This document shows, one piece after another, positions 41,511-50,958 of a stretch of 64,000 nt of DNA; the first letter of the stretch is position 1; each line of letters opens with the position of its first letter. Below the pieces are notes generated by a model that was given only the letters and a program-made list of their open reading frames with translations, did not search any database and had not been told where the DNA came from. Position numbers and translations under genes: made by a program. Where the stretch lies: positions 1-64,000 of the forward strand of contig CAKVOU010000004.1 in NCBI GenBank assembly GCA_934796165.1, read 5' to 3'. This DNA is from an uncultured Eubacteriales bacterium (lineage in GTDB: Bacteria; Bacillota; Clostridia; Oscillospirales; CAG-272).

Positions 41511-43727
41511 TCACGAGATCCCGCGGTTGATATCCGTCACGCCGTCAATCCCGCGCAGGCGCGAAACGATCAGGGCGTAATGCTCGCTGTCGCGGCAGGC
41601 GACCTTCAGATTGATGATCATCTTGCCCGCCGAATTCTTCTGGGAATTGATCGCCAGAATATCCACCTTCATATCCACAAGCGCACCGGAAATGGCGGCA
41701 AGCACACCGATCTTGTCCTCACAATACATCTGGAGCAGTGCTTCGTAAACCGCCGAGCCGCCGGAATTCTGGGTATCCCAGTACGCGGTGACAAACCGGT
41801 TGACGTTGTCCGCCTGAAGCATTCCCGCAACCACGTTGGGGCAGTTGCGCTTATGGATGGAGATGCCGTAGCCCTTGGTGATGAACCCGATGACATCGTC
41901 GCCGGGAAGCGGGTTACAGCACTTGGCGAACTTGACCTCACAGCCGTACTCTCCGTCCACCACGATGCCGCTGTTGGAGCGCATATGCTTGGGACGCTCC
42001 TTGGTCTGCACGACGGGGACTGCGGGAGCCGCTGCCTGCGTTTCGGCAGACTTGAACATCCGCTCGTACTCGTCCTTGAGACGGGAGGAAATGCGGGAGA
42101 CCGACATACCGCCGTACCCGAGCGTATTGTACAAATCCTCGGCAGAGGAAAAGCCGATCCGCGGGATGATCTCCGCAATCACCGCCTCGCGTTCCTCGTC
42201 GGTGAAGGTTTTTGCGAATTTGGACAGCTCGCCGTCCACCAGACCGCGTCCGACCTGGATATTCTCCGTGCGTTTCTCTTTCTTGAACCACTGGCGGATC
42301 TTGCTGCGTGCTTCACTGGTCTTGACAATGTTCAGCCAGTCCCGGCTGGGTCCTTTGGACGCGTTTGAAGTAATGATTTCCACGATATCGCCGTTTTTGG
42401 GTGCGCTGGCAATCGGGACGATGACGCCGTTGATCTTGGCACCGATCATTTTGTCACCGACCGCCGAATGGATTGCATAGGCAAAGTCAATGACAGTCGC
42501 ACCGGAGACGAGCGAGATTACGTCGCCCTTGGGGGTGAAAACGAAAACCTCGTCCCTGAAAATATCGGTCTTGAGCGCACTCATGAATTCGTCCGGGTCC
42601 TTGGTTTCGCTCTCGTTCTGAATCAGCTCGGACACCCAACGCAGCTTTTTATCCATTTCCTCCTTGGAGGTCGCGCCCGACTTATATTTCCAGTGCGCGG
42701 CAACACCGTATTCGGCAAACTGGTGCATTTCCCAGGTACGGATCTGCACCTCGAACGGGATACCGTCCTTGCCGATGACGGTCGTATGGAGTGACCGGTA
42801 CATATTGGGTTTCGGGGTGGAAATGTAATCCTTGAAGCGCCCGGGCACCGAGTTGAACATCTCGTGGATCAGCCCCAGCGCGGTGTAACATTCCAGCTCG
42901 GTATCGACGATGATACGGAAGGCGTAAAAGTCGTAAATCTCGTCGAAACTCTTGTGCTGGGTGTACATTTTCTTGTAGATGGAGTACGCCGACTTGACGC
43001 GCCCCTCCAGAGTAAAATGAATATGGTTGGCGGTCATGGACTCGCTGATCTGCTCCTTGATCTTCTCAAGGAAGTTTGCCGTCTGACCGTATCTGCGCCG
43101 TGCGTCGTCGGTGACCTCCTTGTATCCGATGGGATCGAGATACATGATCCCGAGCGTTTCCAGCTCCTGCTTGATCTTCTGCATACCGAGGCGGTGCGCA
43201 AGCGGTGCATAGACCTGCATGGTTTCGAGGGCAATGACCCTCTGCCGGTCGTCGCTCTTTGCCGACAGCGTCCGCATATTGTGGAGCCGGTCGCAGAGCT
43301 TGATGAAGATCACACGGATGTCGCGCGAGGTGGCGAGCAACATCTTGCGCAGGTTTTCGATGTGCTCCTCTTCCTTGTCGCCGACCTGCATGGTCTTGAT
43401 CTTGGTAAGTCCGTCCACAAGCGCCGCGACATCGGTGCCGAATTTCTTTTCCAGTGCCTTCAGATTGGTTTTGTCGGAGCAGTCCTCCACCGTATCGTGG
43501 AGCAGTGCCGCGCAGATGGAATCCGTGTCCAGTTCCAGTCCCGCGACGATGTTCGCCACGGCGACCGGATGGGAAATATACGGTTCTCCGCTTGCGCGGA
43601 ACTGTCCCTCATGGAGCGACCGGGCATACTCATATGCCGCCGTGATTTTCTCAATATTGTACTTCTTGCCGGTTGCGCGCAGGGTGGCAAGAAGCTCTTC
43701 AAACCCGTTGTCCTTTGTCGTATCCAT
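41511..43727 (-). CDS. rel: bifunctional (p)ppGpp synthetase/hydrolase
   Basis: 738 residues, the stringent-response RSH enzyme. HD hydrolase domain (about 25-180) with ISHPVAVA and LLHDTVED; synthetase domain (about 240-350) with RVKSAYSIYKKM, FYAFRIIVD and YRSLHTTVIG; TGS domain (about 395-455, VFVFTPKGDVISL); zinc-finger/helical region (CCNPLPGDDVIGF) and C-terminal ACT domain. Both catalytic domains look intact. The ATG at 43727 has AAGGAG; the 13 codons upstream overlap the recJ end and are rejected. Confidence 0.96.
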   Translation of the reverse strand: MDTTKDNGFEELLATLRATGKKYNIEKITAAYEYARSLHEGQFRASGEPYISHPVAVANIVAGLELDTDSICAALLHDTVEDCSDKTNLKALEKKFGTDVAALVDGLTKIKTMQVGDKEEEHIENLRKMLLATSRDIRVIFIKLCDRLHNMRTLSAKSDDRQRVIALETMQVYAPLAHRLGMQKIKQELETLGIMYLDPIGYKEVTDDARRRYGQTANFLEKIKEQISESMTANHIHFTLEGRVKSAYSIYKKMYTQHKSFDEIYDFYAFRIIVDTELECYTALGLIHEMFNSVPGRFKDYISTPKPNMYRSLHTTVIGKDGIPFEVQIRTWEMHQFAEYGVAAHWKYKSGATSKEEMDKKLRWVSELIQNESETKDPDEFMSALKTDIFRDEVFVFTPKGDVISLVSGATVIDFAYAIHSAVGDKMIGAKINGVIVPIASAPKNGDIVEIITSNASKGPSRDWLNIVKTSEARSKIRQWFKKEKRTENIQVGRGLVDGELSKFAKTFTDEEREAVIAEIIPRIGFSSAEDLYNTLGYGGMSVSRISSRLKDEYERMFKSAETQAAAPAVPVVQTKERPKHMRSNSGIVVDGEYGCEVKFAKCCNPLPGDDVIGFITKGYGISIHKRNCPNVVAGMLQADNVNRFVTAYWDTQNSGGSAVYEALLQMYCEDKIGVLAAISGALVDMKVDILAINSQKNSAGKMIINLKVACRDSEHYALIVSRLRGIDGVTDINRGIS

Positions 43728-43746
43728 ACGGTTTCTCCTTTCGTCC

Positions 43747-45933
43747 TCAGTCCGCATCGTGTCCACACCTGGAACGAAGCGTCCTTAAAATGGAGGAACG
43801 TTCGATCACTGCCTTGTTCTGCGTAAAATAAATGTCCACGAAATACTCATCCTCCGCAGTCTCTGTGATCCGGCAGATATTCAACTCATTCATGATCCGG
43901 AGCGTATATTTCAGCCTCGCATAGCTCATGGCGGTTCCCGCGTTACGGATCTCATGAAGCAGTGCCCGCTGACGGAACACCCGCTGCCCCGCGCGGAAAT
44001 CGCGGCGGAGAAGCGTGTAAACGGTCACAAAATCCGGGCGGTCCGGAATAATTCCTTCCGACTCGTCAAAGCTGCCGCCGTTGCGGATCTCCTCGTAGCG
44101 CTGCTTCTCCTTTGCAAAATCCCGGTCATATGTTTTGGGGTAGGACGCGTCCTGAATCAGAAGCTGAAGACTGCGAACTCCCTGATATTCATTGATGCTG
44201 AGCTGGAAATACAGGTCCGCCCGTTCACCCGCTTCAAAGCCGAGCGATTCCGGGGAACGACCGAACCAGAGCGCGGTGAAGAAATACCCGCCAGCGCCGA
44301 CAATCAGCTTGGTATGTTTTCCGCCACCAAGCGGGATGACCCGTTGTACTGCCACATCCCGAAGAAAGAACACGGGAACCGGATTCCCGGTACCGAACGG
44401 CTCCAGGCGGTCAAGCTCGGCGGCAAGCTCCATGGTGATTTCCTCCGGTGCAAGCTCACAGTCCGCGTCCAGGGTGACCACCGGCTTCCCGCCGCCGAGC
44501 TGCTTTTCGGCATATTCATTGATCCGCTCGCGGAACGCTTCGATGTTGCACCGCTTGACGGACAGTCCTGCCGCAAGCTCATGTCCGCCGAACCGTTCCA
44601 GAAGGTCGGCGGAATCCTGCAGTGCATCCACCAGATTGATTCCGTGCACGCTTCTGCCGGAGCCCTTCCCCACGTCATCCGGCGCGGGATAGCCGCGTGT
44701 GGCGCCGTCAAAGGAGATCAGGATGGACGGTAGCCCGAACCGGTCGGTCAGGCGGGACGCGACGATCCCGATGACCCCCTGTGTCCACGCGTCATCGGCA
44801 AGCACCAGCACGCGCGCGTCCTCCGGGTGATCCATGGCTTCGATCTGCCGGTACGCCTGCTCGGCAATCCGGTTTTCCTCCACCTGACGGCGGCGGTTGA
44901 TCTCGCAGAGTTCCTCCGCAAGCGAAAGCGCCTCTTCCCGGTCCTCGGCAAGCAGGAGCCGGACCGCCTTTGTTGCGTGGTCGATCCGTCCCGCGGCGTT
45001 GATACGGGGCGCCAGACCGAACCCGATGTATCCGGAATTGATCTTTCTTTTCTTCGCGGGAGCACCGGTATCCGCTCTCGCAGAGGAAACTTCGATAAGC
45101 GCTTCCAGTCCCGGAAGCGTACTCTTCTGCATTTTGGCAATGCCGCCCGCCACAATGAGGCGGTTTTCGTCAAGCAGGGACATGACGTCGGCAACCGTGC
45201 CGAGCGCGACAAGATCCACATACTCGTCAAACACACGTCCGGCAGAAATCTTCCGGTCGATCCCCTGCTCCTCGCCCTCCGAAATCTCAATGGCACTCAC
45301 CAATTTGAACACCACGCCGACCCCGGCAAGCTCCTTGAAGGGATATTCACAGTCGGGTCTGCACGGGTTGACCACCGCAGACGCGCGGGGCAGTTCCGAC
45401 TGACACTCGTGGTGATCGGTTACGACCACATCCATGCCGAGTTCCGTGGCGCGCGCAACCTCTTCCACCGCCGTGATGCCGGTATCCACCGTAATCATCA
45501 GTCCGTAGCCCTCGGCTGCAAGCTGTTCCACTGCGGGGACCGACACACCGTACCCTTCCTTGGCGCGGCTCGGGATGTAATATCCGACCTCTGCGCCCTT
45601 GGAGCGCAGGTAACGATACAAAAGCGTGACGGAGGTCACGCCGTCCACGTCATAGTCGCCGTAAATGACAATGCGGGTATGCTCCGCAAGTGCGCGCCGG
45701 ATACGCGCCACCGCAAGCGGCATGTCGCATAAGAGAAACGGGTCGTGAAGAAGCGACCTGTCCCCGGTCGGGGTCAGAAATACGCGTACCGCCTCCGCGG
45801 TCCGACAGCCGCGGTAATATAACAACCTTGCCGTAACGGGGAGAAGCCCGGTTTCCTCTGCCAGCTCGGAAATCGCCGCGTCGGCTTCCGGATTCCCCTC
45901 ATCCCGCAGGATCCATACTTTTTCATTACTCAT
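43747..45933 (-). CDS. recJ: single-stranded-DNA-specific exonuclease RecJ
   Basis: 728 residues. DHH phosphoesterase core: YGDYDVDGVTSV (about 91-102), VVTDHHECQ (about 171-179), and DHHA1 motif GGHELAAGLSV; then OB-fold. RecJ degrades ssDNA 5' to 3' in recombination and mismatch repair. A ~150-residue C-terminal extension beyond the OB-fold, as in Bacillus RecJ, is present. The ribosome site is weak (GAAAGC). rel follows 19 bp after its stop. Confidence 0.95.
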   Translation of the reverse strand: MSNEKVWILRDEGNPEADAAISELAEETGLLPVTARLLYYRGCRTAEAVRVFLTPTGDRSLLHDPFLLCDMPLAVARIRRALAEHTRIVIYGDYDVDGVTSVTLLYRYLRSKGAEVGYYIPSRAKEGYGVSVPAVEQLAAEGYGLMITVDTGITAVEEVARATELGMDVVVTDHHECQSELPRASAVVNPCRPDCEYPFKELAGVGVVFKLVSAIEISEGEEQGIDRKISAGRVFDEYVDLVALGTVADVMSLLDENRLIVAGGIAKMQKSTLPGLEALIEVSSARADTGAPAKKRKINSGYIGFGLAPRINAAGRIDHATKAVRLLLAEDREEALSLAEELCEINRRRQVEENRIAEQAYRQIEAMDHPEDARVLVLADDAWTQGVIGIVASRLTDRFGLPSILISFDGATRGYPAPDDVGKGSGRSVHGINLVDALQDSADLLERFGGHELAAGLSVKRCNIEAFRERINEYAEKQLGGGKPVVTLDADCELAPEEITMELAAELDRLEPFGTGNPVPVFFLRDVAVQRVIPLGGGKHTKLIVGAGGYFFTALWFGRSPESLGFEAGERADLYFQLSINEYQGVRSLQLLIQDASYPKTYDRDFAKEKQRYEEIRNGGSFDESEGIIPDRPDFVTVYTLLRRDFRAGQRVFRQRALLHEIRNAGTAMSYARLKYTLRIMNELNICRITETAEDEYFVDIYFTQNKAVIERSSILRTLRSRCGHDAD

Positions 45934-46064
45934 TTCAAATTCAGCTTTCTGTGCAGAGCCGCGTCTTCCGCACGCCGACCCGCCGTTCTCATTTCAAATC
46001 GTTTCCGTCCCCGATCCGCATCTGCCGTACCGGAGCGGTATTATACCACTTGTTCTTTCATCGG

Positions 46065-46083
46065 TGCCGGGAAACGCCCGGCA
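46065..46083 (-). terminator. short hairpin after the FAD dehydrogenase gene
   Basis: TGCCGGG/CCCGGCA, 7 bp, loop AAACG. It follows the minus-strand stop by about 17 bp but lacks a T-run, so termination is doubtful. Confidence 0.35.
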
Positions 46084-46100
46084 TATATCCCGGGTTTTCG

Positions 46101-47732
46101 TCACCCGCGCACTTCCCCGAAGCGGGAAAGGATCTGCTCCGCTGCTCTCACGCCGTCCACCGCCGCCGAGGTGATTCCTCCGGCGTAACCGGCGCCTTCC
46201 CCGATGGGGTAAATGAGCGGATGCCCGAGCGCGGTCATATCCTCACCGCGCAGAATCCGGAGCGGCGCGCTGGTACGCGTTTCCGCCGCCGTCATGACGG
46301 CTTCCGGGTCCGCAAAGCCGTGCAGCTTCCGGTCAAACGAGCGAAGCGCGAACGCAAGCCCCTCGCCGACAAATGACGGAAACACCGTGCCGAGATCGGC
46401 GAGCGTGTATGCGTCGCCGCCGCGGTAGGTCGGCAGAACCTTACGGGGGCTTGTCCCCGTTTTTCCGGCGAGAAAATCACCGACCGTCTGAATCGGGGCG
46501 CGATAGCCACCGCCGCCGACGCAGAACGCCGCACGTTCAATCCTGCGTTGTAATTCGATCGCCCCGGCGGCGACACTGCCGCCGACCGGCTCATAATCGG
46601 AAACGCCGAGCGACACGGCGACCGCGCAGTTGGCGTTTTTTCCGTCCCGTGCGTATCGGCTCATGCCGTTGACGACCAGTCCGCCCTCCTCTGAGGCCCC
46701 CGCGACCACCTCGCCGCCGGGACACATACAGAAAGTGTAAACACCGCGCGCTCCCGTGGTATCGGACAACGCGTACTCCGCGTGCCCGAGCGCGGGATGC
46801 CCTGCCTTGTCCCCGTACAGAGCACGGTCAATGTCGCTTTGCAGATGTTCAATGCGAACACCGACCGAAATGGGCTTCGGTTCAATGGCGTAGCCCGCGC
46901 CGAGCATCATGTAGTAAGTATCTCTCGGGCTGTTGCCAAGCGCGAGCACCGCACACCCCGCGTGAATATGTCCTTTTGAGGTTGTCACGTCAAGCGTCCC
47001 GTCCGCAAACTCGCTGATGCGGTCCATGCGGCAGCGGTAACGCACCTCCCCGCCGAGGCGGGTTACCTCGGAGAGCAGATTGTCCACCACCACGCGGAGA
47101 ATATCGGTCCCTACGTGCGGCTTTGCCTTAGTCAGAATCTCATCGGGAGCGCCGAACCGGACAAGCGTGTCCAGCACATAGGCGCACCGCGCGTCATGAA
47201 TCCTCGTGAGCAGCTTCCCGTCCGAAAAGGTTCCGGCACCGCCCGCGCCGAACTGAATGTTGGATTCGGTATCCAACACGCCGTCCCGATAAAACCGTTC
47301 CACTGCACGCACACGATCAGCAACGGAGTCGCCGCGGTCGATCAGGATGGGATGCATGCCATGCTCTGCAAGCAGAAGCGCCGCGAACATTCCCGCAGGT
47401 CCCATGCCGACGACGAGCGGACGCGCCGCAAGCGGCGCCTGCCCCCGCCGGATTGAAAGGTCTCCCGGCGCAAGGCGTTTTGCGCCTGCCCGCGCCAGTT
47501 TTTCGTCCGGGGCGGTTCCTTCACCCTCCGCGAGCACCGAGCAGACAAAGCGGATGTCTCCCCGTCTGCGGGCGTCCACGGACTTTTTATAAAGCCGAAA
47601 ATGAAGCGGGGCGGGAGAAATTCCCGCTCGCTTCATTCTTTCTCTTGCTTGTTGTATCACTTGTTCTTCCGGCGCGTCAAACGGAACGGAAATTCCCGTC
47701 AGAACGACACGGAGCGTTTCTGTTCTTGTCAT
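46101..47732 (-). CDS. uncharacterised FAD-dependent dehydrogenase (COG2509)
   Basis: 543 residues. An N-terminal ~95-residue ferredoxin-like part precedes the FAD Rossmann motif VVGMGPAGMFAALLLAEHG. NIQFGAGGAGTFSDGKLLTR and the C-terminal GEGAGYAGGITSAAVDG fit the COG2509 family, found widely in Firmicutes but without known substrate. It begins inside the cdaR stop (4-nt overlap) and has no ribosome site of its own, so it depends on cdaR translation. Confidence 0.85.
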   Translation of the reverse strand: MTRTETLRVVLTGISVPFDAPEEQVIQQARERMKRAGISPAPLHFRLYKKSVDARRRGDIRFVCSVLAEGEGTAPDEKLARAGAKRLAPGDLSIRRGQAPLAARPLVVGMGPAGMFAALLLAEHGMHPILIDRGDSVADRVRAVERFYRDGVLDTESNIQFGAGGAGTFSDGKLLTRIHDARCAYVLDTLVRFGAPDEILTKAKPHVGTDILRVVVDNLLSEVTRLGGEVRYRCRMDRISEFADGTLDVTTSKGHIHAGCAVLALGNSPRDTYYMMLGAGYAIEPKPISVGVRIEHLQSDIDRALYGDKAGHPALGHAEYALSDTTGARGVYTFCMCPGGEVVAGASEEGGLVVNGMSRYARDGKNANCAVAVSLGVSDYEPVGGSVAAGAIELQRRIERAAFCVGGGGYRAPIQTVGDFLAGKTGTSPRKVLPTYRGGDAYTLADLGTVFPSFVGEGLAFALRSFDRKLHGFADPEAVMTAAETRTSAPLRILRGEDMTALGHPLIYPIGEGAGYAGGITSAAVDGVRAAEQILSRFGEVRG

Positions 47733-48154
47733 GACCCGACGTTGTTGTGCTTGACTGCGCTGACCCGGATCTCAACGGTATATTCCCCATACGCGGTGAT
47801 CCCCTCCAGCTTAGGAGAAAACTGCACATTTGCAGGAACCTTGAGCGTGCCTGTCGCGTTGATCGCGCTGACATCCACCGTCACCGTGATGTCCTCCGGC
47901 GAGACCTCAATGACCTTGCTGTGATCGCCCTTGATGGTGACGGTAATGGTTTTCGGGCAGGAGGTGACTTCGTAGTTGACAAGCGCATCCTCACCGACGA
48001 CAGTGACCCTGACCCCCTCGATCGCACGTTTGTAATTATCACCGTTGACTCCGGCGACTACAAACCAGATGACGAAAGCAAGCAGCAGGCAGACGATCCG
48101 CGCGACGATGTGGTACTGCTTCTTCGGCTCATTCGGATTACTCTGTTTTGCCAT
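47729..48154 (-). CDS. cdaR: CdaR/YbbR-domain regulator of CdaA
   Basis: 141 residues: one membrane helix (about 19-39) and a single extracellular YbbR domain (TVTIKGDHSKVIEVSPEDITVTVDVS). Bacillus CdaR has four YbbR domains, so this is a short form. It modulates the diadenylate cyclase CdaA, encoded directly upstream with a 17-nt overlap. The ATG at 48154 has GGGAGGTG; a GTG at 48163 is in frame but lies in that site. Confidence 0.9.
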   Translation of the reverse strand: MAKQSNPNEPKKQYHIVARIVCLLLAFVIWFVVAGVNGDNYKRAIEGVRVTVVGEDALVNYEVTSCPKTITVTIKGDHSKVIEVSPEDITVTVDVSAINATGTLKVPANVQFSPKLEGITAYGEYTVEIRVSAVKHNNVGS

Positions 48155-49127
48155 CTTCCGCACCTCCCGTCTCGTTTTCGTTTTTCGTCACATCCGCCCC
48201 GCCGCCCGAGCTGTGGGTCCGCTCCGGCATGGTCTCCGGCAACTCCGGAGGAACCGCCGGCTTATCCGCATTGACCACAAAATCGTCTCCGGGGTTACCG
48301 GTCAGCTGCTGAAACAGCGCCGCACGGAAATGGCTGGGATTCTCAAAGCGTTTGAGCATCCCGTTGCAGGCGATAGAAATGGTTCCGGTCTCCTCGGACA
48401 CAACAATCACCACCGCATCGCTGACCTCGGTCAGACCGACCGCGGAACGGTGCCGCGTGCCCATGTTAACGAACATGGAATCCCGTTTGGACACGGGAAG
48501 GATACAGCCTGCGTAGCTGACGCGCAGCCCGCGGATGACCACGGCGCCGTCATGAAGCGGAGATTTGTTGAAAAACAGGTTTCTGAGCAGCTTGGAGGAG
48601 ATCTTCGCGTCGATCTCCTGACCGGATTTGATGAAATCGCCGAGCTTGGTTCCCCGCTCAATGGCAATGAGCGCGCCCGTCTTGGTCGCGGACAACTCCG
48701 TTGCCGCCTCGCAGATCTCGGAGATCGCTTTTTCAAATTCGCCGGACGACTTGCTCTGTCCGAAATTCTTGAAGTTGGACGGAGTGTTGCCTACCTGCTC
48801 CAGCGCGTCACGAAGCTCCGGCTGGAACATGATGACGATCGCCAGCACGCCGACCTGATAGAAGTTCTGGAAGATGTAATTGACGGTCTCAAGCCGAAGG
48901 ATGTAACTGATAAAGAACATAGCGCAAAGGAACGCCAGTCCTATAATCAGCTTTCCGGCGCGGCGGTCGCGGATAAACTTGTATCCGTAAAACAGGAATA
49001 CCGCCAGAACCAGAATATCGAGTACGTCGTTGTACCCGAAGCTCTGCGACTGGAACGGCGCAACGATAAACCGATAGAATACATCCGACAGAGAGGTCGC
49101 GTCAAAAATTGCCAAAAATTGTTCCAT
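48138..49127 (-). CDS. cdaA: membrane diadenylate cyclase CdaA
   Basis: 329 residues. Three membrane helices (about 29-95) and a DAC domain with LHDGAVVI and GTRHRSAVGLTEVSDA, the catalytic DGA and RHR motifs. It makes c-di-AMP, which controls potassium and osmolyte transport and wall homeostasis. About 55 residues after the DAC domain form a Pro/Glu/Gly-rich tail not present in Bacillus CdaA. AAAGGTGG precedes the ATG. Usually glmM follows; here COG2509 does. Confidence 0.95.
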   Translation of the reverse strand: MEQFLAIFDATSLSDVFYRFIVAPFQSQSFGYNDVLDILVLAVFLFYGYKFIRDRRAGKLIIGLAFLCAMFFISYILRLETVNYIFQNFYQVGVLAIVIMFQPELRDALEQVGNTPSNFKNFGQSKSSGEFEKAISEICEAATELSATKTGALIAIERGTKLGDFIKSGQEIDAKISSKLLRNLFFNKSPLHDGAVVIRGLRVSYAGCILPVSKRDSMFVNMGTRHRSAVGLTEVSDAVVIVVSEETGTISIACNGMLKRFENPSHFRAALFQQLTGNPGDDFVVNADKPAVPPELPETMPERTHSSGGGADVTKNENETGGAEDGKTE

Positions 49128-49242
49128 CGCCGTCCACCTTTCGTGTTTATTCAATGTATTTATTATAATACTTTTCATGTTATAAGGGAAGAGGTTTTCG
49201 CACGTTCATAAAAAATTCACAAAGAACCGCCTGACAAAACCC

Positions 49243-49292
49243 GAAACGGCGGGGCTGTGAAAATGCGGACATTTTCACAGCCCCGCCCGTTT
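49243..49292 (-). terminator. long hairpin after the PpiC-like lipoprotein gene
   Basis: An 18-bp perfect stem (49248-49265 with 49270-49287, loop of 4), extended by GAAAC/GTTTC after a bulge. It directly follows the minus-strand stop and continues into GGGTTTTG. Confidence 0.8.
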
Positions 49293-50899
49293 CAGTGCAG
49301 TTGGCAAACGCCGGTGTTCACCGTCACGGCGATCGTATTTGCGTGCAATTCGAACCATTCATCCGAACGGGCGGAAATCAGGTCCCGTCTGGCAGAGAAA
49401 TACCAGCCCTCGCCGAGGTAGGTCCCCTTGTAAAGGACCGCGTGATAAACATTTCCGGATACCGTTACGCGAAGCGCCGTGCTGTCCCCCGTCTTTGCCG
49501 AGGAAAGCCAGGTATCGGCAGCCGCAAGTCCGTATCTGGCGCTGAGGTAGCCGTCGTAATACGTCGGAATTGTCTCGGAGACTCTGGCACCGAGAGAATC
49601 GCCGAGTTGTTTGACCAGCTCCGGAGACGCGGCAGAGGACGCACCGATCCGTCCGGCGACCGATTCGGCGGTCACCCTTCCCTCCTCCGTGTCATCAAAC
49701 ACCGCAAGTCCGACCTGATACAGCTTTTTTTCATCCTTTTCGGGCGGAGAGATCAGACAAATCAGGATGATATAATAATTTTTTTCGTCCTCGGTCACAA
49801 TAGAACGGATGTCCCCCGCCTCTGCCTCTCCGCTGTACAGCCAGTCGGAGAAGCTCTTGCCGCCGAGCTGATATGCCTTATCAAAGGTCACATCATTCTC
49901 GGTAATGGAGCCGATTGCCTGAGTCAGGAGGCTGTCCGTCAGGGAGTCCAGCCGCTTTTCGATCTCCGCCTCAAGTTCCTCCCCGGAATAGGTCGCGGAA
50001 AGCGCCTGACGGAAGGTTTCATAATACTCCTCACGCGCCGCTGCCTTAGCACCCGGCTCCAGATCCTCCCGGATCATCCGGACGAAGTCCTCCGCATTTT
50101 TTGCCGCCTTGAGGCGATTGGCACTGTCCGCCATCTTTCCGATCTCTTCCTCGTCCTTCGCCCGGTCCCCGGTCTTTTGAGTGACCAGCGAATACTGATA
50201 GTAGTCCGAGGTTTCATAAGTGCCGGAATGATTTCTGTAATATTCCTCCACCATGCTGTCGGTAATATTCTGCGTCATTCTCGCGTCGACAAGCGTGACA
50301 TAGCGTCCGGCAAGGTTCGCCAGCTTGCTTGCGTACTTCACCCCGTCAAGCGTCGCGTAGTTGCCGTACAGCGTCCTGATATACTCGTCAAGCGACTGTC
50401 CCTTTTTCTCCGCTCTTTCTCTGAGCCCGCTTTCCAGATTGTCAGCCGCGCTGTCATCCTCCTGAATAAAATCCATGCCTTCGGAGAGAGCCGCCTCGCA
50501 GTACCGGAGCACCTCGCGCGCCAGCGCGATCCCCTCGTCCGTGAAATACTCGTGCCACGTTCCGTTATAGGACTTGCCGAGAATCTCCTCTGCAGAGCCG
50601 TCGGAATATTTCTGTTCATCCAGCGGCTTTTTTTCGTCAAACAGAGAGGAGAGCTCGGAGGAATGCTCATTGTAGAACGAATAGTATGCCTCCGAGTAGA
50701 AGAACGAAAACGCATCGCGGCTCACGGTGAAGTGCTCGGACTTCAGTGCGTCGGATTTGGCGTTCGGCTTCTTGGTGCATCCGGAAAAGAGCACCGTAAG
50801 AGAACCGGCTAAAAGGAGCAACGCGCACAGCGCGGCAAGACAGCGGAAGCCGCCGCGGTTACCGGCTTGCGGTCGATTGGAGTTCATCGGTAATTTCAT
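49292..50899 (-). CDS. PpiC/SurA-like lipoprotein, unknown
   Basis: 535 residues. Signal peptide with lipobox VLFSGC (Cys41), so an extracytoplasmic lipoprotein. The helical region 50-280 resembles the SurA/PrsA chaperone domain, and FSDWLYSGEAEAGDI followed by YYIILICLISP recalls the end of a parvulin domain. The canonical parvulin HILV/H catalytic segments are not visible, so isomerase activity is doubtful. The ATG at 50899 has AAAGGA; the earlier frame start lacks one. Family identity is an inference. Confidence 0.7.
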   Translation of the reverse strand: MKLPMNSNRPQAGNRGGFRCLAALCALLLLAGSLTVLFSGCTKKPNAKSDALKSEHFTVSRDAFSFFYSEAYYSFYNEHSSELSSLFDEKKPLDEQKYSDGSAEEILGKSYNGTWHEYFTDEGIALAREVLRYCEAALSEGMDFIQEDDSAADNLESGLRERAEKKGQSLDEYIRTLYGNYATLDGVKYASKLANLAGRYVTLVDARMTQNITDSMVEEYYRNHSGTYETSDYYQYSLVTQKTGDRAKDEEEIGKMADSANRLKAAKNAEDFVRMIREDLEPGAKAAAREEYYETFRQALSATYSGEELEAEIEKRLDSLTDSLLTQAIGSITENDVTFDKAYQLGGKSFSDWLYSGEAEAGDIRSIVTEDEKNYYIILICLISPPEKDEKKLYQVGLAVFDDTEEGRVTAESVAGRIGASSAASPELVKQLGDSLGARVSETIPTYYDGYLSARYGLAAADTWLSSAKTGDSTALRVTVSGNVYHAVLYKGTYLGEGWYFSARRDLISARSDEWFELHANTIAVTVNTGVCQLH

Positions 50900-50958
50900 G
50901 GGCAATCCTTTCTTGATACCCGGCAAAGCTGCCGGGGCGTTCGGGGACGGATCCGGGA

